A DNA stretch of 64,000 nt from Clostridia bacterium (GCA_017395065.1 JAFPWH010000032.1:29974-93973), one strand, 5' to 3'; counted from the first letter of the stretch, positions 27,889 to 36,778 are shown. The notes: generated by a model from the letters alone, not told the origin. A program made the numbers and translations.

Positions 27889-29157
27889 TTATGCTTCCTC
27901 CTTTGAGAGTGTTTTCAACAGATATTCTTCCGCTTCGCGGTTCCAAAGCCCGTTCGTTTTCTGCGTGAGCTCGTACAAACGCGCAAACATCGGGTCGGTC
28001 TTGCCCTTTTCTTCAAAATCGCTGATCGCGGTCAGGGGCATTTCGATGTGCGTGTAAATGAGCTTCTTGGCGCCGGGGATCTTGGGCAGGTTCAGCGTCG
28101 TGTCGATGACCGCGTCGATGCCGCCGATGTGGGTGATCAGCGCCGCGGGGGTCAGCTTTCCCTTGCTCATCATGTCCAGACACTCGGCCATGTCCTCGGT
28201 GTTTCCGCCGGAGGTCGCGCTGATGTGGGTGGAGGCGTAGTGGACGTTGTAGAAGTTGACCTTCGCATAGAAGTCCTTGCGCGCGGGGCCCGCGAAGAAG
28301 TTGAGGCAGCCGTCCGTGCCCAAGATCGCGTCCGCCTGCTCCACGACGGGGGTGACCGGCGCAAAGCACACGACGTCGTCATAGCCCGTGCCGCCGGTGT
28401 ATTTGATGAGCTCTGCGACCGGGTCTTCGAGCTTGCCGGTGTTCACGTAGTGAAGCTCCACGCCCTGCCTTGCCGCTTCCTCGACCGTGTGGATCGAGGC
28501 CGCGCGGTCCAGACGGGACTGGTCGATGTCTGTCAGTACCAGGAGCGAGGGCCGCCGGTCGGTGTGCAGAATGTAGTCGATGGCCGCCATGCCCATGGGG
28601 CCGACGGAGGCCAGCATCGCCATTTTGCCCTTTTCCTTGATGCCCATGAAGTGCTCGTACACGCCGTTTTTCGTGTGGTACATCGCTTTGAAGGTGCCGG
28701 CGACGCAGGAGAGCGGCTCGGAAAGCGCCGCGCCGAAATAGTTGTCGCCGTTGTAGGGCAGAAGGCAGCCGCACTCCATGAATTCGCGCGGGATGACGAT
28801 GTAGGTCGCGTCGCCGCCGATGGTGCGGTAGCTGTAGCCGGGCGCCCACATGGTGCCCTTGTAGTTGATGTTGGGCTGGATGGCAAAGCGCATGCCGGGC
28901 TTGTACCGATCCTGCCACTCCTTGCCGACTTCCAGAATCTCTCCGCAGAACTCGTGGCCCATGATCGTGGGGTTGTTGGCCACGTCCTTGGGCACGCGCT
29001 TGTGGTCCGCGCCCTGCTCTGCACACTTGTATGTGGACATGCAAATGGAGTCGCACACGACCTTGGCCAGGATCTCGCCGTCGGCGATCTCGGGCAGATC
29101 GAAGGTTTCCAGTCTCAGGTCTTCTTTTCCGTAAAGTCTCACCGCTCTGGTTTTCAT
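27889..29157 (-). CDS. Zinc-type medium-chain dehydrogenase, sorbose-1-phosphate reductase-like
   Basis: This 422-residue MDR-family protein has a GroES-like domain with a zinc-site cysteine (CDSICMS) and GHEFCGEI, and a nucleotide-binding domain where LASVGPMGMAAIDYIL replaces the common GxGxxG. It resembles L-sorbose-1-phosphate reductases and polyol dehydrogenases. The start at 29157 has GGGAGG ten bases upstream; a 13-codon upstream extension overlaps the PHP gene. Within the operon it most likely interconverts a keto and hydroxyl sugar phosphate. The substrate is an inference from neighbours only. Confidence 0.8.
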   Translation of the reverse strand: MKTRAVRLYGKEDLRLETFDLPEIADGEILAKVVCDSICMSTYKCAEQGADHKRVPKDVANNPTIMGHEFCGEILEVGKEWQDRYKPGMRFAIQPNINYKGTMWAPGYSYRTIGGDATYIVIPREFMECGCLLPYNGDNYFGAALSEPLSCVAGTFKAMYHTKNGVYEHFMGIKEKGKMAMLASVGPMGMAAIDYILHTDRRPSLLVLTDIDQSRLDRAASIHTVEEAARQGVELHYVNTGKLEDPVAELIKYTGGTGYDDVVCFAPVTPVVEQADAILGTDGCLNFFAGPARKDFYAKVNFYNVHYASTHISATSGGNTEDMAECLDMMSKGKLTPAALITHIGGIDAVIDTTLNLPKIPGAKKLIYTHIEMPLTAISDFEEKGKTDPMFARLYELTQKTNGLWNREAEEYLLKTLSKEEA

Positions 29158-29159
29158 TT

Positions 29160-30329
29160 TCAGTCCTCCCTTATCTCGCTCTTTACCAGCCGCCACGCCG
29201 CGTCAACCAGGTGACGGAACCGGGGATCGGCCAATTCCTTGCAGATGAAGCTCTGCCGCGAGGAATTGATGTCCTCGCCGGAGATCTGCGTAAAGCCGTA
29301 TTTGTCGCACAGGCCCATGAGCCTGTCCAGCTGGGCGACGGTGTTCCGACTGGGCATGAAGGTGACGCCCTTTACGCCCTCGGCGCGCAGGTACTCAAGC
29401 AATTCTTCCAGGAAATCGTCCTCAAATTTCTGCGATTTCTTGTCGCCGGTCACGCTGTCGCCGATGTCGCCCAGATACGCGTAGCAAAGCGTAGCGCCGA
29501 TCTCGCCGGCGAAGGCCACGGCCTGTTTGAGCGTAAGCATTTCTTCGTCCGCCGGGATGTATACGCGCTCGTTCAGTTCGCTCTTCATCACGCCCAATAG
29601 GTCGTAGGTGAAGTGCTCCGACTGCGTGTCGTTTAAGCGCGCCTGTATCTTTTCGGAGGGGGTGATGCCGAGCTTTTCCTTCAAAAAGGCAAGCACGTTT
29701 TCGCGGCCGACGCTGTCAATGATCTTAAGGCTCAGCGCGTAGAGCAGATGCCTTTCGGTCACGCTGCCGCCCTGTTCGTACCAGGAAAGGGGCAGGACGT
29801 CCTTTTCGAAATCGATGCTTATGCCGTAGGGGCGCATGATCTCGTTGACCTTATCGGTCATTTTGCGGTTTCTTACGTTTCTCAGCGCGGCGAGCCCGTG
29901 CAGCTTTTTCTGCGCCTTGTCGAAGCTTTCGCAGGGCACCGAATGAAACGCCATGTAGGCTGCGCCCTTCTGATCCGGGTGGTTGGTACGCCTGTTCTCA
30001 AACGGCGTGCCCTTGAGAGAAACGCGCGCTTCGAAGCCGCAGGTCGTGCCCATACGGGCGATCTTGCCCGCCTCGCGGAATTCACGCGCGCCGGCGATGG
30101 AATCGTGGTCCATGATGCCGCAGGTGCCGAGGCCCTCGCTGCGCGCGAAATAAACAGCGGCCGTCGGCGAATAGGGCGAGAAGGAATACTTCGTGTGGAT
30201 ATGGTTGTTCGCGTATTCGCTCTTTACTTCGGGCGCGCTCGTTTCGGACGCGATCAGGCGCCTTAAATTTTCGAGCCGCTCTTCGGCGCTCTTTGCGTTG
30301 AGAAGATCGAGTATTTCTAATTTGGTCAT
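29160..30329 (-). CDS. PHP-domain metal-dependent hydrolase
   Basis: This 389-residue protein has the polymerase-and-histidinol-phosphatase fold: NHIHTKYSFSPY near residue 45 (motif I, HxH) and GIMDHDSIAGA (motif II), with further His and Asp residues and a terminal ISGEDINSS. PHP enzymes hydrolyse phosphoesters with three metals; a sugar phosphate is likely given its place in a sugar-catabolic operon. ATG at 30329 is chosen since AGAGG is five bases upstream; a GTG two codons earlier is too close. It is two bases from the next gene. Confidence 0.83.
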   Translation of the reverse strand: MTKLEILDLLNAKSAEERLENLRRLIASETSAPEVKSEYANNHIHTKYSFSPYSPTAAVYFARSEGLGTCGIMDHDSIAGAREFREAGKIARMGTTCGFEARVSLKGTPFENRRTNHPDQKGAAYMAFHSVPCESFDKAQKKLHGLAALRNVRNRKMTDKVNEIMRPYGISIDFEKDVLPLSWYEQGGSVTERHLLYALSLKIIDSVGRENVLAFLKEKLGITPSEKIQARLNDTQSEHFTYDLLGVMKSELNERVYIPADEEMLTLKQAVAFAGEIGATLCYAYLGDIGDSVTGDKKSQKFEDDFLEELLEYLRAEGVKGVTFMPSRNTVAQLDRLMGLCDKYGFTQISGEDINSSRQSFICKELADPRFRHLVDAAWRLVKSEIRED

Positions 30330-30338
30330 GCGCACCTC

Positions 30339-31211
30339 TTACGACAGCATGACCTGTCCGCCGGTCACGGGGATGGCCTGACCCGTCTCGTACTTCTGCT
30401 CCACGCAGTAGCACAGCGCAAGCGCCACGTCGCTGGGCAGGCAGCCGCGCTTGATCAGGCTCTTGCTCAGGTAATAGGCCTTTACGTCTTCAACGGTCTT
30501 TGCGCCGGGCACCTTGCCCGCGTTCAGGTACTGGACGAACAGGCCCTTGACCGGATCGCTCCACAGCGGCCCGTCGTAGTAGTTGCCGGGGCAGATGGAG
30601 TTGACCTTGATGTTGTACGGCGCAAGCTCAAGGGCGAAGGACTGGGTCAGGCCGATGCCGCCGAACTTACTGCCCGCGTAGGCGAAGTTGTTCTTGCTGC
30701 CCTCGAGGCCGGATTTGGAGTTGATCTGTACGATGTCGAAAAACAGGCTGTTGTCCGCCTCGAACTGCGCCTTCATGATCGCGGAGGCGTACTTTGCGCA
30801 GAGGAAGTAGCCGTTGTAGTTGATCTTCGTCACGAAGTCGAATTTGCCGGGGATCATTTCGTCCAGGCCGCCCGCGATGGCGACGCCGGCGTTGGCCACG
30901 AAGATGTCCAGCCCGCCGAACTTCTCCACGGTGCTTACGACCATGTTCTCGACCGAGGCGGGATCGCTCACGTCCACCTTCACGTAGGAGGCGTGAGAAC
31001 CGAATTCTTCGGCGACCTGCTTTGCCAGTTCGTCGTTCAAGTCGGCAACCATGATGGACGCGCCCTGCTTCAGCATTTCCTTTGCGATGCCGTAGCCGAA
31101 ACCCTGCGCGGCGCCGGTGACGATTGCGATCTTGCCGGCGAGTCTCCCCTGCGTTTGGGGGCGGACGTGCACGTTTTCACGCGCGATTTGTTTTGCTTCC
31201 TCAAGCGTCAT
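30339..31211 (-). CDS. SDR-family oxidoreductase, sorbitol-6-phosphate dehydrogenase-like
   Basis: The 290-residue short-chain dehydrogenase has the Rossmann motif VTGAAQGFGYGIA, the NAGVA strand, an active-site serine in INSKSG and the catalytic YAGSK. It begins with an extra 25 residues (RENVHVRPQTQGRLAG) seen in SDR domains split from bifunctional aldolase/dehydrogenases. It therefore likely reduces or oxidises the aldehyde or ketose phosphate handled by the class II aldolase gene, located 16 bases upstream. NAD(H) use is plausible from the acidic residue after the second strand (VADLNDE). Confidence 0.88.
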   Translation of the reverse strand: MTLEEAKQIARENVHVRPQTQGRLAGKIAIVTGAAQGFGYGIAKEMLKQGASIMVADLNDELAKQVAEEFGSHASYVKVDVSDPASVENMVVSTVEKFGGLDIFVANAGVAIAGGLDEMIPGKFDFVTKINYNGYFLCAKYASAIMKAQFEADNSLFFDIVQINSKSGLEGSKNNFAYAGSKFGGIGLTQSFALELAPYNIKVNSICPGNYYDGPLWSDPVKGLFVQYLNAGKVPGAKTVEDVKAYYLSKSLIKRGCLPSDVALALCYCVEQKYETGQAIPVTGGQVMLS

Positions 31212-31227
31212 TGCTCATTCCTCCGTC

Positions 31228-32277
31228 TTATTTGCTTACGCTCTTTCTGTAGCTTTCCACTTCCCAGCCCACGATGAAGCTGACAAGCTCCTCGTCCATG
31301 GGCTTTGCGCCGCCGAAGGCCTCGGCGTAGGTCGCAATCTTCATCGCGTCCTTGACCAGTGTCATGCAGTTCGCAGCGGCCTTCGCGCTGTCGCCTATTG
31401 CGTAGATTCCCTTACCCTTCATAATGATTACGTTGGCGTCGATCTCGTTTAAGCAGTTCTCGCAGTTTGCGAATTTGACCCGCGGACCGCAGTACACGAT
31501 CTGATCGGGATTGAAGGGCTTCAGGAGGGGCTTTGCGCTTTCAGGGCTCTTTGCGAATTTGAGCGCGGTGGGGCTTGCGTTGAATTCGACGTACTGTTTG
31601 CCGCTTACCTGCCTGATCTTGTCCGCAAAGCCGGGCTCGGGCTTGTCGCTGTCCACGAGGGGATACTCGATCACTTTGGAGTTGAGCACGTTCATCATGC
31701 CGTTCAGGTGTATGCCCAGATCGTCCACGGTGTTGGCGCCGAAGAACACGCCGTGGTTTTCGAGCAGCACGGTCTTGATCGGCTTGTCGCTCTTGTCGAA
31801 GATGTCCTTCATGATTTTGGCGAGGGTGTAGCCGGGGCGGCACGCGGGCACCCAGAGCACGCTGTCGCCGAAGAGCTTTTCGCACTCTTCCCTGCCGTTT
31901 ACAGAGCAGGTCAGCCCGTTTACCAGCGCGGGATGCAGGTGCAGAACGTACTTCTGGGGAAACAGCGCGTGCAAAAGCGCTTCCACGCTCGGGCGCTTGT
32001 TCTCTTCGCCGGGGAGCTTGGCTTTGGCGCAGTCCGCGACGAATTTGGCCTCTCTGGCCGCGTCGTCCTGCGGATATTCCTCGTCGAAGATGCCGAGCAG
32101 CTTCTGTAAGTCCATCGCCACGAAGGTCTCGGTGACCGCGTCCTTCAGGGCGGTGCCGGAGCCCTTGACGTACATGACGCCGTTTTCCTTCATGGAGGTG
32201 TTGCCGCCTCCGCAGGTCACGAGCTCCGTGTTGGCTCCGTAGAGCCTGGAAAAGTAAATCAGTGACGAAAGGTTCAA
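31228..32277 (-). CDS. Class II aldolase/adducin-family sugar phosphate aldolase
   Basis: This 349-residue protein has the class II aldolase features CGGGNTSMKENGVMYVKGSGT, the zinc-binding HLHPALVNG and LLENHGVFFG. The long form with GGGNTS-K resembles the aldolase half of bifunctional rhamnulose-1-phosphate aldolase/lactaldehyde dehydrogenases; here the SDR half is a separate gene. The start is TTG at 32277, which overlaps the regulator stop (TTGA) and has AGGAGG eight bases upstream; a much longer upstream reading in the same frame only shadows the regulator. It would split a ketose phosphate into dihydroxyacetone phosphate and an aldehyde. Confidence 0.85.
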   Translation of the reverse strand: MNLSSLIYFSRLYGANTELVTCGGGNTSMKENGVMYVKGSGTALKDAVTETFVAMDLQKLLGIFDEEYPQDDAAREAKFVADCAKAKLPGEENKRPSVEALLHALFPQKYVLHLHPALVNGLTCSVNGREECEKLFGDSVLWVPACRPGYTLAKIMKDIFDKSDKPIKTVLLENHGVFFGANTVDDLGIHLNGMMNVLNSKVIEYPLVDSDKPEPGFADKIRQVSGKQYVEFNASPTALKFAKSPESAKPLLKPFNPDQIVYCGPRVKFANCENCLNEIDANVIIMKGKGIYAIGDSAKAAANCMTLVKDAMKIATYAEAFGGAKPMDEELVSFIVGWEVESYRKSVSK

Positions 32278-33053
32278 TTCTCTTCCCTCCTGTTCTCGCT
32301 CAGCAGCTTTACGCCGTTTAACTCGAACGCTTCCAGCCAGCGCTCGTTTGGCATTTCGTCGGTGACGATGTAGTTGATGTCGTGCAGCGTTCCTATGCCG
32401 GCAAAGGCGACCTTGTCGAACTTGCTTATGTCCGCCGCCAGGATCACCTGCTTGGAAGAGGCCATCATCGCCTTTTTGAGCAGTGCCGTGTCCTCGTGCC
32501 TGTCGGTAAAGCCCACGGCGATGTCCAGGCAGCTGCAGGAAATGATCGCCTTGTCCACGTGGTAGGAACGCACCATGTTCTCGGCCTGATGGCCCGCAAA
32601 GGACGGGGCGTTTAAGCGCTTGACGCCGCCCGTACACAATACCGTCCAGCCGGGGACCGTGCTGATCTCGGAGATGATCTCCATGGAGTTTGTGATGACC
32701 GTGAGGTCGTGCAGGTGCTTGAGCTGGCAGGCAACAAAAAACGAGGTCGAGCTTTCGTCCAGCATGATGTATTCGCCGTCCGATATGAGCTTGGCCGCCT
32801 GACGCGCGATCGCGTATTTGGCGTTCACATCGGAGCGTTTGCGCACATCGTAGGGCGTTTCCTTGCGCTCGTCCTCGTTGTACAACGCGCCGCCGTAGGT
32901 CCGGCGGGCGACGCCGTTGTTTTCAAGCCGCTCCAGGTCGCGGCGGATGGTTTCTTCGGATACGCTGTAGGTCTGCGCGAGCTCACTGACGCTCACGCGC
33001 TTTTCGTCTTTCAGCAGCACGGCAATCTGCTGCCTTCTCTCTTCGGCCAACAT
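32274..33053 (-). CDS. DeoR/GlpR-family transcription regulator
   Basis: The 259-residue protein has a DeoR winged helix (ERRQQIAVLLKDEKRVSVSELAQTYSVSEETIRRDLERLE) at residues 3-45 followed by a sugar-phosphate-sensing ISO-CoT domain with the ILAADISKFDK segment. It probably represses the aldolase-dehydrogenase operon it heads and is relieved by a phosphorylated sugar. ATG at 33053 has GGAGG eight bases before it; an in-frame ATG three codons earlier is less well placed. It overlaps the aldolase start by four bases, so the regulator and enzymes are translationally coupled. Confidence 0.92.
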   Translation of the reverse strand: MLAEERRQQIAVLLKDEKRVSVSELAQTYSVSEETIRRDLERLENNGVARRTYGGALYNEDERKETPYDVRKRSDVNAKYAIARQAAKLISDGEYIMLDESSTSFFVACQLKHLHDLTVITNSMEIISEISTVPGWTVLCTGGVKRLNAPSFAGHQAENMVRSYHVDKAIISCSCLDIAVGFTDRHEDTALLKKAMMASSKQVILAADISKFDKVAFAGIGTLHDINYIVTDEMPNERWLEAFELNGVKLLSENRREEN

Positions 33054-33127
33054 CGCACCCACCTCCGCTTATGGGTATTCTAACATAAACGGAAGCAAAA
33101 AGCCATAACTCCAACAGATAAAACGTG

Positions 33128-35497
33128 TTAAGTTTTGTTGTTTTGTGGTTTTATGTGGGTTTTTGTCTGTGTTTTTTCACAGAGCGCCAGCATGCTCGGG
33201 CCGAGCAGGCCGCTGATCCAGGGCTTTTTGGCGTAATGCGGCTCGAGCGCGTTCGTGACGCGGACGGTGAAGCGGTTTTTCCCCGGTGTCACAAAATCCG
33301 TGACGTCGACGCTGTAAGGAGGTCTGAGGAGCGTGGAAGCGTGCTTTCCGTTTACGAAGACGGCCGCCTTGTCCCTGACCGAGCCCAGGTGAAGCTCGAG
33401 GCATTCGGGCTTTTCGTCAAGTTCCACGCAGCATTCATAGTCCAGCGTGCCGCTGAAGAGCTTTAGCTTTTCCATGTCGGTCCACGAACCCACGCCCGAG
33501 ACGGTTTCCCCGTCCGGCAGGGTAAGCTTCCAAAGCGCATCGAGACGCATGCTGCGCCGCACGGTCTTCAGTGTCTCCTCGTATGCCTCAAAGCCGCTGC
33601 CGTCTATCCCCTTCAGGACGAGCAGGCTCTCCCGCGGGCCGAGACGGAAGCAGAACGCCCCGTCTTCGGTGCGCACCGAAAAGAATTTTCCGTTCCACGC
33701 GTCAAACAGCGTAAGTTTCCCCTCGAACGGCGGCCAAAGCATTCCGGTATATCCCTTGTCCCCTTCGTTTACGACCAGAAGCGCCTCGGCGTTTTCGTGG
33801 ACGGTGTGGGTCACTCTTATGTTTCTTGCGTCGCCGGAAAAGCGCGCCGTTTTGTACGTATCGTCCGTCGCCTGCCCGGGCGAAAGCAGCGTAAGCCCTT
33901 CTTTTTCGCAGCGCTTCGCTTTTTCGAGCGCTTCGACGCTGTAGCTGATGCCGGGATCGATCATGAGCGCTTCGTAGACGTTTTTGCCGACGCACAGTCT
34001 GCCCTTGTCCATATGCGAACACGCAAGCAGGTCGTCCTCGGTCAGGTAGTTGAATTCGATCTGGTTTTCGTACAGGGGTTTTACGGTGCCTACGGGCAGG
34101 CGGTCACAGGTGCCAAGCACCGCGATCTTTGCACGGTTTACGCAGTCCGTGTTGAGCATGCACAGGCGCTTTATGTAGGCGGAGATCACCGAGTATTCGT
34201 CCCACCAGATGTTGTTCGGGCCGTTGTCCGGCGGGCGGTCGAGCTTGTGCGGCGCATCCGTGCTGTAGTAAAACGCGTGCGGAACGAGGAGGTTGCAGCC
34301 GCGAACGCACAGCCAGTCGATGTACCATTTCATGTCGTCCACGTTGAACGCCCACATGTGCCCGTCCGGACCGCAGCAGCCGAAGCATTCGTTGAGGTTT
34401 CTGCGCTTCAGGCTGTGGCGCGCCGCGTCGCTTGCGCACTTGGCCTGCGCGCTCTCGTCGCCCGAAAGCGAAAGCCCGTTTTCCGGCGCGACCCAGCGCC
34501 AGACGATGTCCTGCCCGGGGATGCCGAATTCGCTGAGCACCGCCGAAACCATGGGGCTGTGCGGATGGCCGCAAAGGGCGACGCCGTGCGAAGCACACCA
34601 GGCGGAAATGGGGCCGTAGTAGGTTTTTTTGAGCCTTGCGCACAGCGCGCGGCTGAAGATCTGTTTTGCCGAAGCAGCCTGAGGGGTGCCCGCGGAGGCC
34701 TCGTCGAAAAGGTAGGGCAGCATGCCGTTTTCGAAGCCGCTTCGCTTGAGGTCGTCTTCGAAGCCGTCGCTCCAGGGCAATACGCCTTTTTTCACGTTCC
34801 TGCCGACGGGGCTGGGTTCGTCGGTGAAGAAGCCGATGACGGTGCTGCCGAATTCGTCGCCCACGGCTTCATAGTACTTTTCGTGCGTCAGGGCGATAAA
34901 GGCGCGCATCGCCCCGGCGTTCAAAAGATCCGCCGCTTTGGGCGCGCCGGGTTCGCCGTCGTCCTCGCCCTCGTGCACGCCGCGGATCGTGCCGTGCGTA
35001 AAGCCGGTGCATAAGCGCATGACTTCCCCATCGCCGCCGTCGTCCGGGCTGCTGAGCTCGCTTGCTTCACTTATTACGCCGTCCGGGCCGCGCTTTACTG
35101 CAAAAATCTTATAAAGGCTTTCGTCGTCAAGCGGCTTTTCGTTTGGTCCCAATGCCCGTATGCCCCGCGCGGCGAAGGCGGGGTCGAGCTTCACCACCTC
35201 GCCGTGCGCGCTGCCGGAGGGATACATGCCCTCGTCGTAGAGCATCACGCGGATGCCGAGGCGGCGGCAGCTTAAGACCGCGTGGCGGATCAGTTCAAGG
35301 TAGCGCGGGGTCATGTAGCCCGTTTCCCGGCTCAGGCCGATCCTCGGATGCAGCACGACGCCGTTTATGCCCTTGTCCGCAAAATCCTGGAGCTGCCTGT
35401 CGATTTCGCTTTCCTCCAGCTCGCCGTTCAGAAACCAGAACGGGAACGGCGAAAACTCGCTGTCCGGCTTAAGCAGCCTTTGAACGCTGAGCTTCAT
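33128..35497 (-). CDS. GH106-like glycoside hydrolase
   Basis: This 789-residue protein starts FPFWFLNGELEESEIDRQLQDF, continues with a barrel strand GINGVVLHPRIGL, VMLYDEGMYPSG and later SGDESAQ, and ends in a galactose-binding-like beta domain (LHLGSVRDKAAVFVNGKHA). These are marks of the large GH106 alpha-L-rhamnosidase-related group. No signal peptide is visible, so it acts in the cytoplasm on an imported oligosaccharide. Two ATGs are possible; 35497 is used as GGAGG is seven bases before it. An upstream terminator separates it from the CbiC-like gene, and I see no clear promoter. Confidence 0.75.
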   Translation of the reverse strand: MKLSVQRLLKPDSEFSPFPFWFLNGELEESEIDRQLQDFADKGINGVVLHPRIGLSRETGYMTPRYLELIRHAVLSCRRLGIRVMLYDEGMYPSGSAHGEVVKLDPAFAARGIRALGPNEKPLDDESLYKIFAVKRGPDGVISEASELSSPDDGGDGEVMRLCTGFTHGTIRGVHEGEDDGEPGAPKAADLLNAGAMRAFIALTHEKYYEAVGDEFGSTVIGFFTDEPSPVGRNVKKGVLPWSDGFEDDLKRSGFENGMLPYLFDEASAGTPQAASAKQIFSRALCARLKKTYYGPISAWCASHGVALCGHPHSPMVSAVLSEFGIPGQDIVWRWVAPENGLSLSGDESAQAKCASDAARHSLKRRNLNECFGCCGPDGHMWAFNVDDMKWYIDWLCVRGCNLLVPHAFYYSTDAPHKLDRPPDNGPNNIWWDEYSVISAYIKRLCMLNTDCVNRAKIAVLGTCDRLPVGTVKPLYENQIEFNYLTEDDLLACSHMDKGRLCVGKNVYEALMIDPGISYSVEALEKAKRCEKEGLTLLSPGQATDDTYKTARFSGDARNIRVTHTVHENAEALLVVNEGDKGYTGMLWPPFEGKLTLFDAWNGKFFSVRTEDGAFCFRLGPRESLLVLKGIDGSGFEAYEETLKTVRRSMRLDALWKLTLPDGETVSGVGSWTDMEKLKLFSGTLDYECCVELDEKPECLELHLGSVRDKAAVFVNGKHASTLLRPPYSVDVTDFVTPGKNRFTVRVTNALEPHYAKKPWISGLLGPSMLALCEKTQTKTHIKPQNNKT

Positions 35498-35541
35498 GAT
35501 CATCCCTCCGTCTTGTTTTGGACAAATCCCGTGTTTTTTCG

Positions 35542-35569
35542 GTACAAAAAAAACGCCCGAAGGCGTTTT
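35542..35569 (-). terminator. Terminator overlapping the CbiC-like stop codon
   Basis: On the minus strand AAAACGCC-TTCG-GGCGTTTT (35569-35550) is an 8-bp stem capped by a stable tetraloop and followed by several T. It begins within the stop codon of the upstream gene. Confidence 0.85.
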
Positions 35570-36182
35570 AAAGTGTCGTTTGCTTTTCGCGGATGGTTTC
35601 GAGGATCGCTTCGAACAAAAACTGCGCAGCCTGGGTGCCGCCGCTCTTGCCGCGGGTCACCGCGAAGGCCATGTCGCTTTCGCGCAGGCGCTCCTTGAGC
35701 TGCACTGCCGCGGCGTAGCCGCTGATGGTGCACAGGAGGCTTACGTCGATCAGCGGCTCGCACTGCCTGTGCGCGATCAGGCGGTTGAGCGCGCTGGGCG
35801 CCGAGCCGATGACGAACAGCTTGTTGCCGGGCTGCGTAAGGCCCACGTCCAAAGCGACCTCCGCACGGGTGGTCCCCTTGGCCTGCGCCCTGAGCAGCAC
35901 CTCCGGATCGTCGATAAAGCACTTCAGCTCTGCGGGGGAACCCTCGAGCAGGGAAGCGTCAATGGACTGCGCAAGGATCTCGGTATCGGTTATGATGGTG
36001 CCGCCATTGGTGATCAGTCTGCGAATGTTGGAAATCACCGTCGGGCTGAACTGCAGGCTTTTTGCCAGCGCTTCATCCTGAGAACGCGCCAGCACTTTGG
36101 CGACGACACTTTGTGTCTCCTCATTTGTAAAGGGAACATTCATACGGCGTATGTCCATGACACGTCTTGAATGCTTGGTCAT
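35568..36182 (-). CDS. CbiC/CobH-fold protein lacking the catalytic histidine
   Basis: The 204-residue protein follows precorrin-8X methylmutase (CbiC/CobH) over its length: ITDTEILAQSI, CFIDDPEVLLRAQAKGTTRAE, LFVIGSAPSALNRLI and VTRGKSGGTQAAQ match the family's ITDT, ISDPxV, GNAPTAL and GRKGGS motifs. The family's active-site histidine in the VIH motif is replaced: here the segment reads VVAKVLARSQD, so alanine stands in its place. The pocket stretch VPVGFVGAAESK is also changed (CTISGYAAAVQLK). No other cobalamin genes are near. It may bind a different ligand or catalyse another isomerisation; its role is unknown. It has its own regulated promoter and terminator. Confidence 0.75.
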   Translation of the reverse strand: MTKHSRRVMDIRRMNVPFTNEETQSVVAKVLARSQDEALAKSLQFSPTVISNIRRLITNGGTIITDTEILAQSIDASLLEGSPAELKCFIDDPEVLLRAQAKGTTRAEVALDVGLTQPGNKLFVIGSAPSALNRLIAHRQCEPLIDVSLLCTISGYAAAVQLKERLRESDMAFAVTRGKSGGTQAAQFLFEAILETIREKQTTL

Positions 36183-36230
36183 TCGCTTCCAGGTCTCCTT
36201 GATTTACCGAAATATCTGAATTTTTATTTA

Positions 36231-36282
36231 TTCACTTGTTTGAACAAAAGTGAATTATACTATTTAGTTATCATTCGTTCAA
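36231..36282 (-). promoter_or_regulatory. Promoter and palindromic operator of the CbiC-like gene
   Basis: On the minus strand TTGAAC (36282-36277) and TATAAT (36259-36254) are 17 bases apart. A 24-base dyad with arms TTCACTT and AAGTGAA (36231-36254) begins at the last base of the -10 box and covers the start site, a place where a bound repressor would block transcription. The region 36183-36430 is otherwise AT-rich and without a gene. Confidence 0.7.
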
Positions 36283-36385
36283 GTAAATTGTCTCAAACTT
36301 TTACATTCTCTTATGTTATTTTCAAGGTGTTCCTGTGTAAAGCAAATAAGGCATTTTTATGAATACGTTACGGAAAAGGCACTTT

Positions 36386-36414
36386 CGCAAAGGCCGTCCG
36401 ACCGGCTCTTTGCG
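36386..36414 (-). terminator. Possible terminator after the cupin gene
   Basis: On the minus strand CGCAAAG-A-GCCG pairs with CGGCCTTTGCG with one bulged base, followed by a weak T stretch. It lies 17 bases after the cupin stop. Confidence 0.45.
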
Positions 36415-36430
36415 CGCGTTTTTGCCCTTT

Positions 36431-36778
36431 TCAGTCGTACAGAATCAGCGCGATGAATTCGAGGTCCTCCGTCCCCGTGTTTTTGAGGGCGTGGCTGTCT
36501 CCGCTGTTGCAAACGGCCGCGTCTCCCGGGCCGACTTTGCAGATTTTGCCGTTGTCGGTGTATTCGCCCTCGCCGCGGATGAAATAGAATATCTCGTTGT
36601 CGCCCTCGTGGGTGTGCTCGCCGATCGAGTTGCCGGGCGCGAGCGTCATCACGTTGAACATCCTGCCCTTTGCGTACATTTCGTCCGCGCCGTTTAACAG
36701 CTTCCGCATGTGGGTCAGGCCGTTGCCGCCGCGAATGCATTTGTCCTCGGTGATTTGTTCTTTAAATCTTCTGATCAT
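36431..36778 (-). CDS. Cupin-domain protein
   Basis: This 115-residue single-domain cupin shows the two metal-site motifs: GNSIGEHTHEGDNEIFYFIRGEG and, after an inter-motif segment, GPGDAAVCNSGDSHALKN. The histidines and glutamate of motif 1 are intact, so a metal is probably bound. Small cupins of this type are sugar isomerases, dioxygenases or ligand sensors; none can be chosen here. Its start overlaps the stop of the alcohol dehydrogenase (ATGA), so the two products are coupled, and the cupin may act on the substrate or product of that dehydrogenase. Confidence 0.85.
   Translation of the reverse strand: MIRRFKEQITEDKCIRGGNGLTHMRKLLNGADEMYAKGRMFNVMTLAPGNSIGEHTHEGDNEIFYFIRGEGEYTDNGKICKVGPGDAAVCNSGDSHALKNTGTEDLEFIALILYD

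Noticed and set aside
32278..32637. Upstream extension of the class II aldolase frame
   Set aside because: It overlaps the DeoR gene in another frame; TTG at 32277 with AGGAGG explains the start.
35568..36182. Functional precorrin-8X methylmutase (cbiC)
   Set aside because: The active-site histidine is replaced and there are no cobalamin genes nearby.
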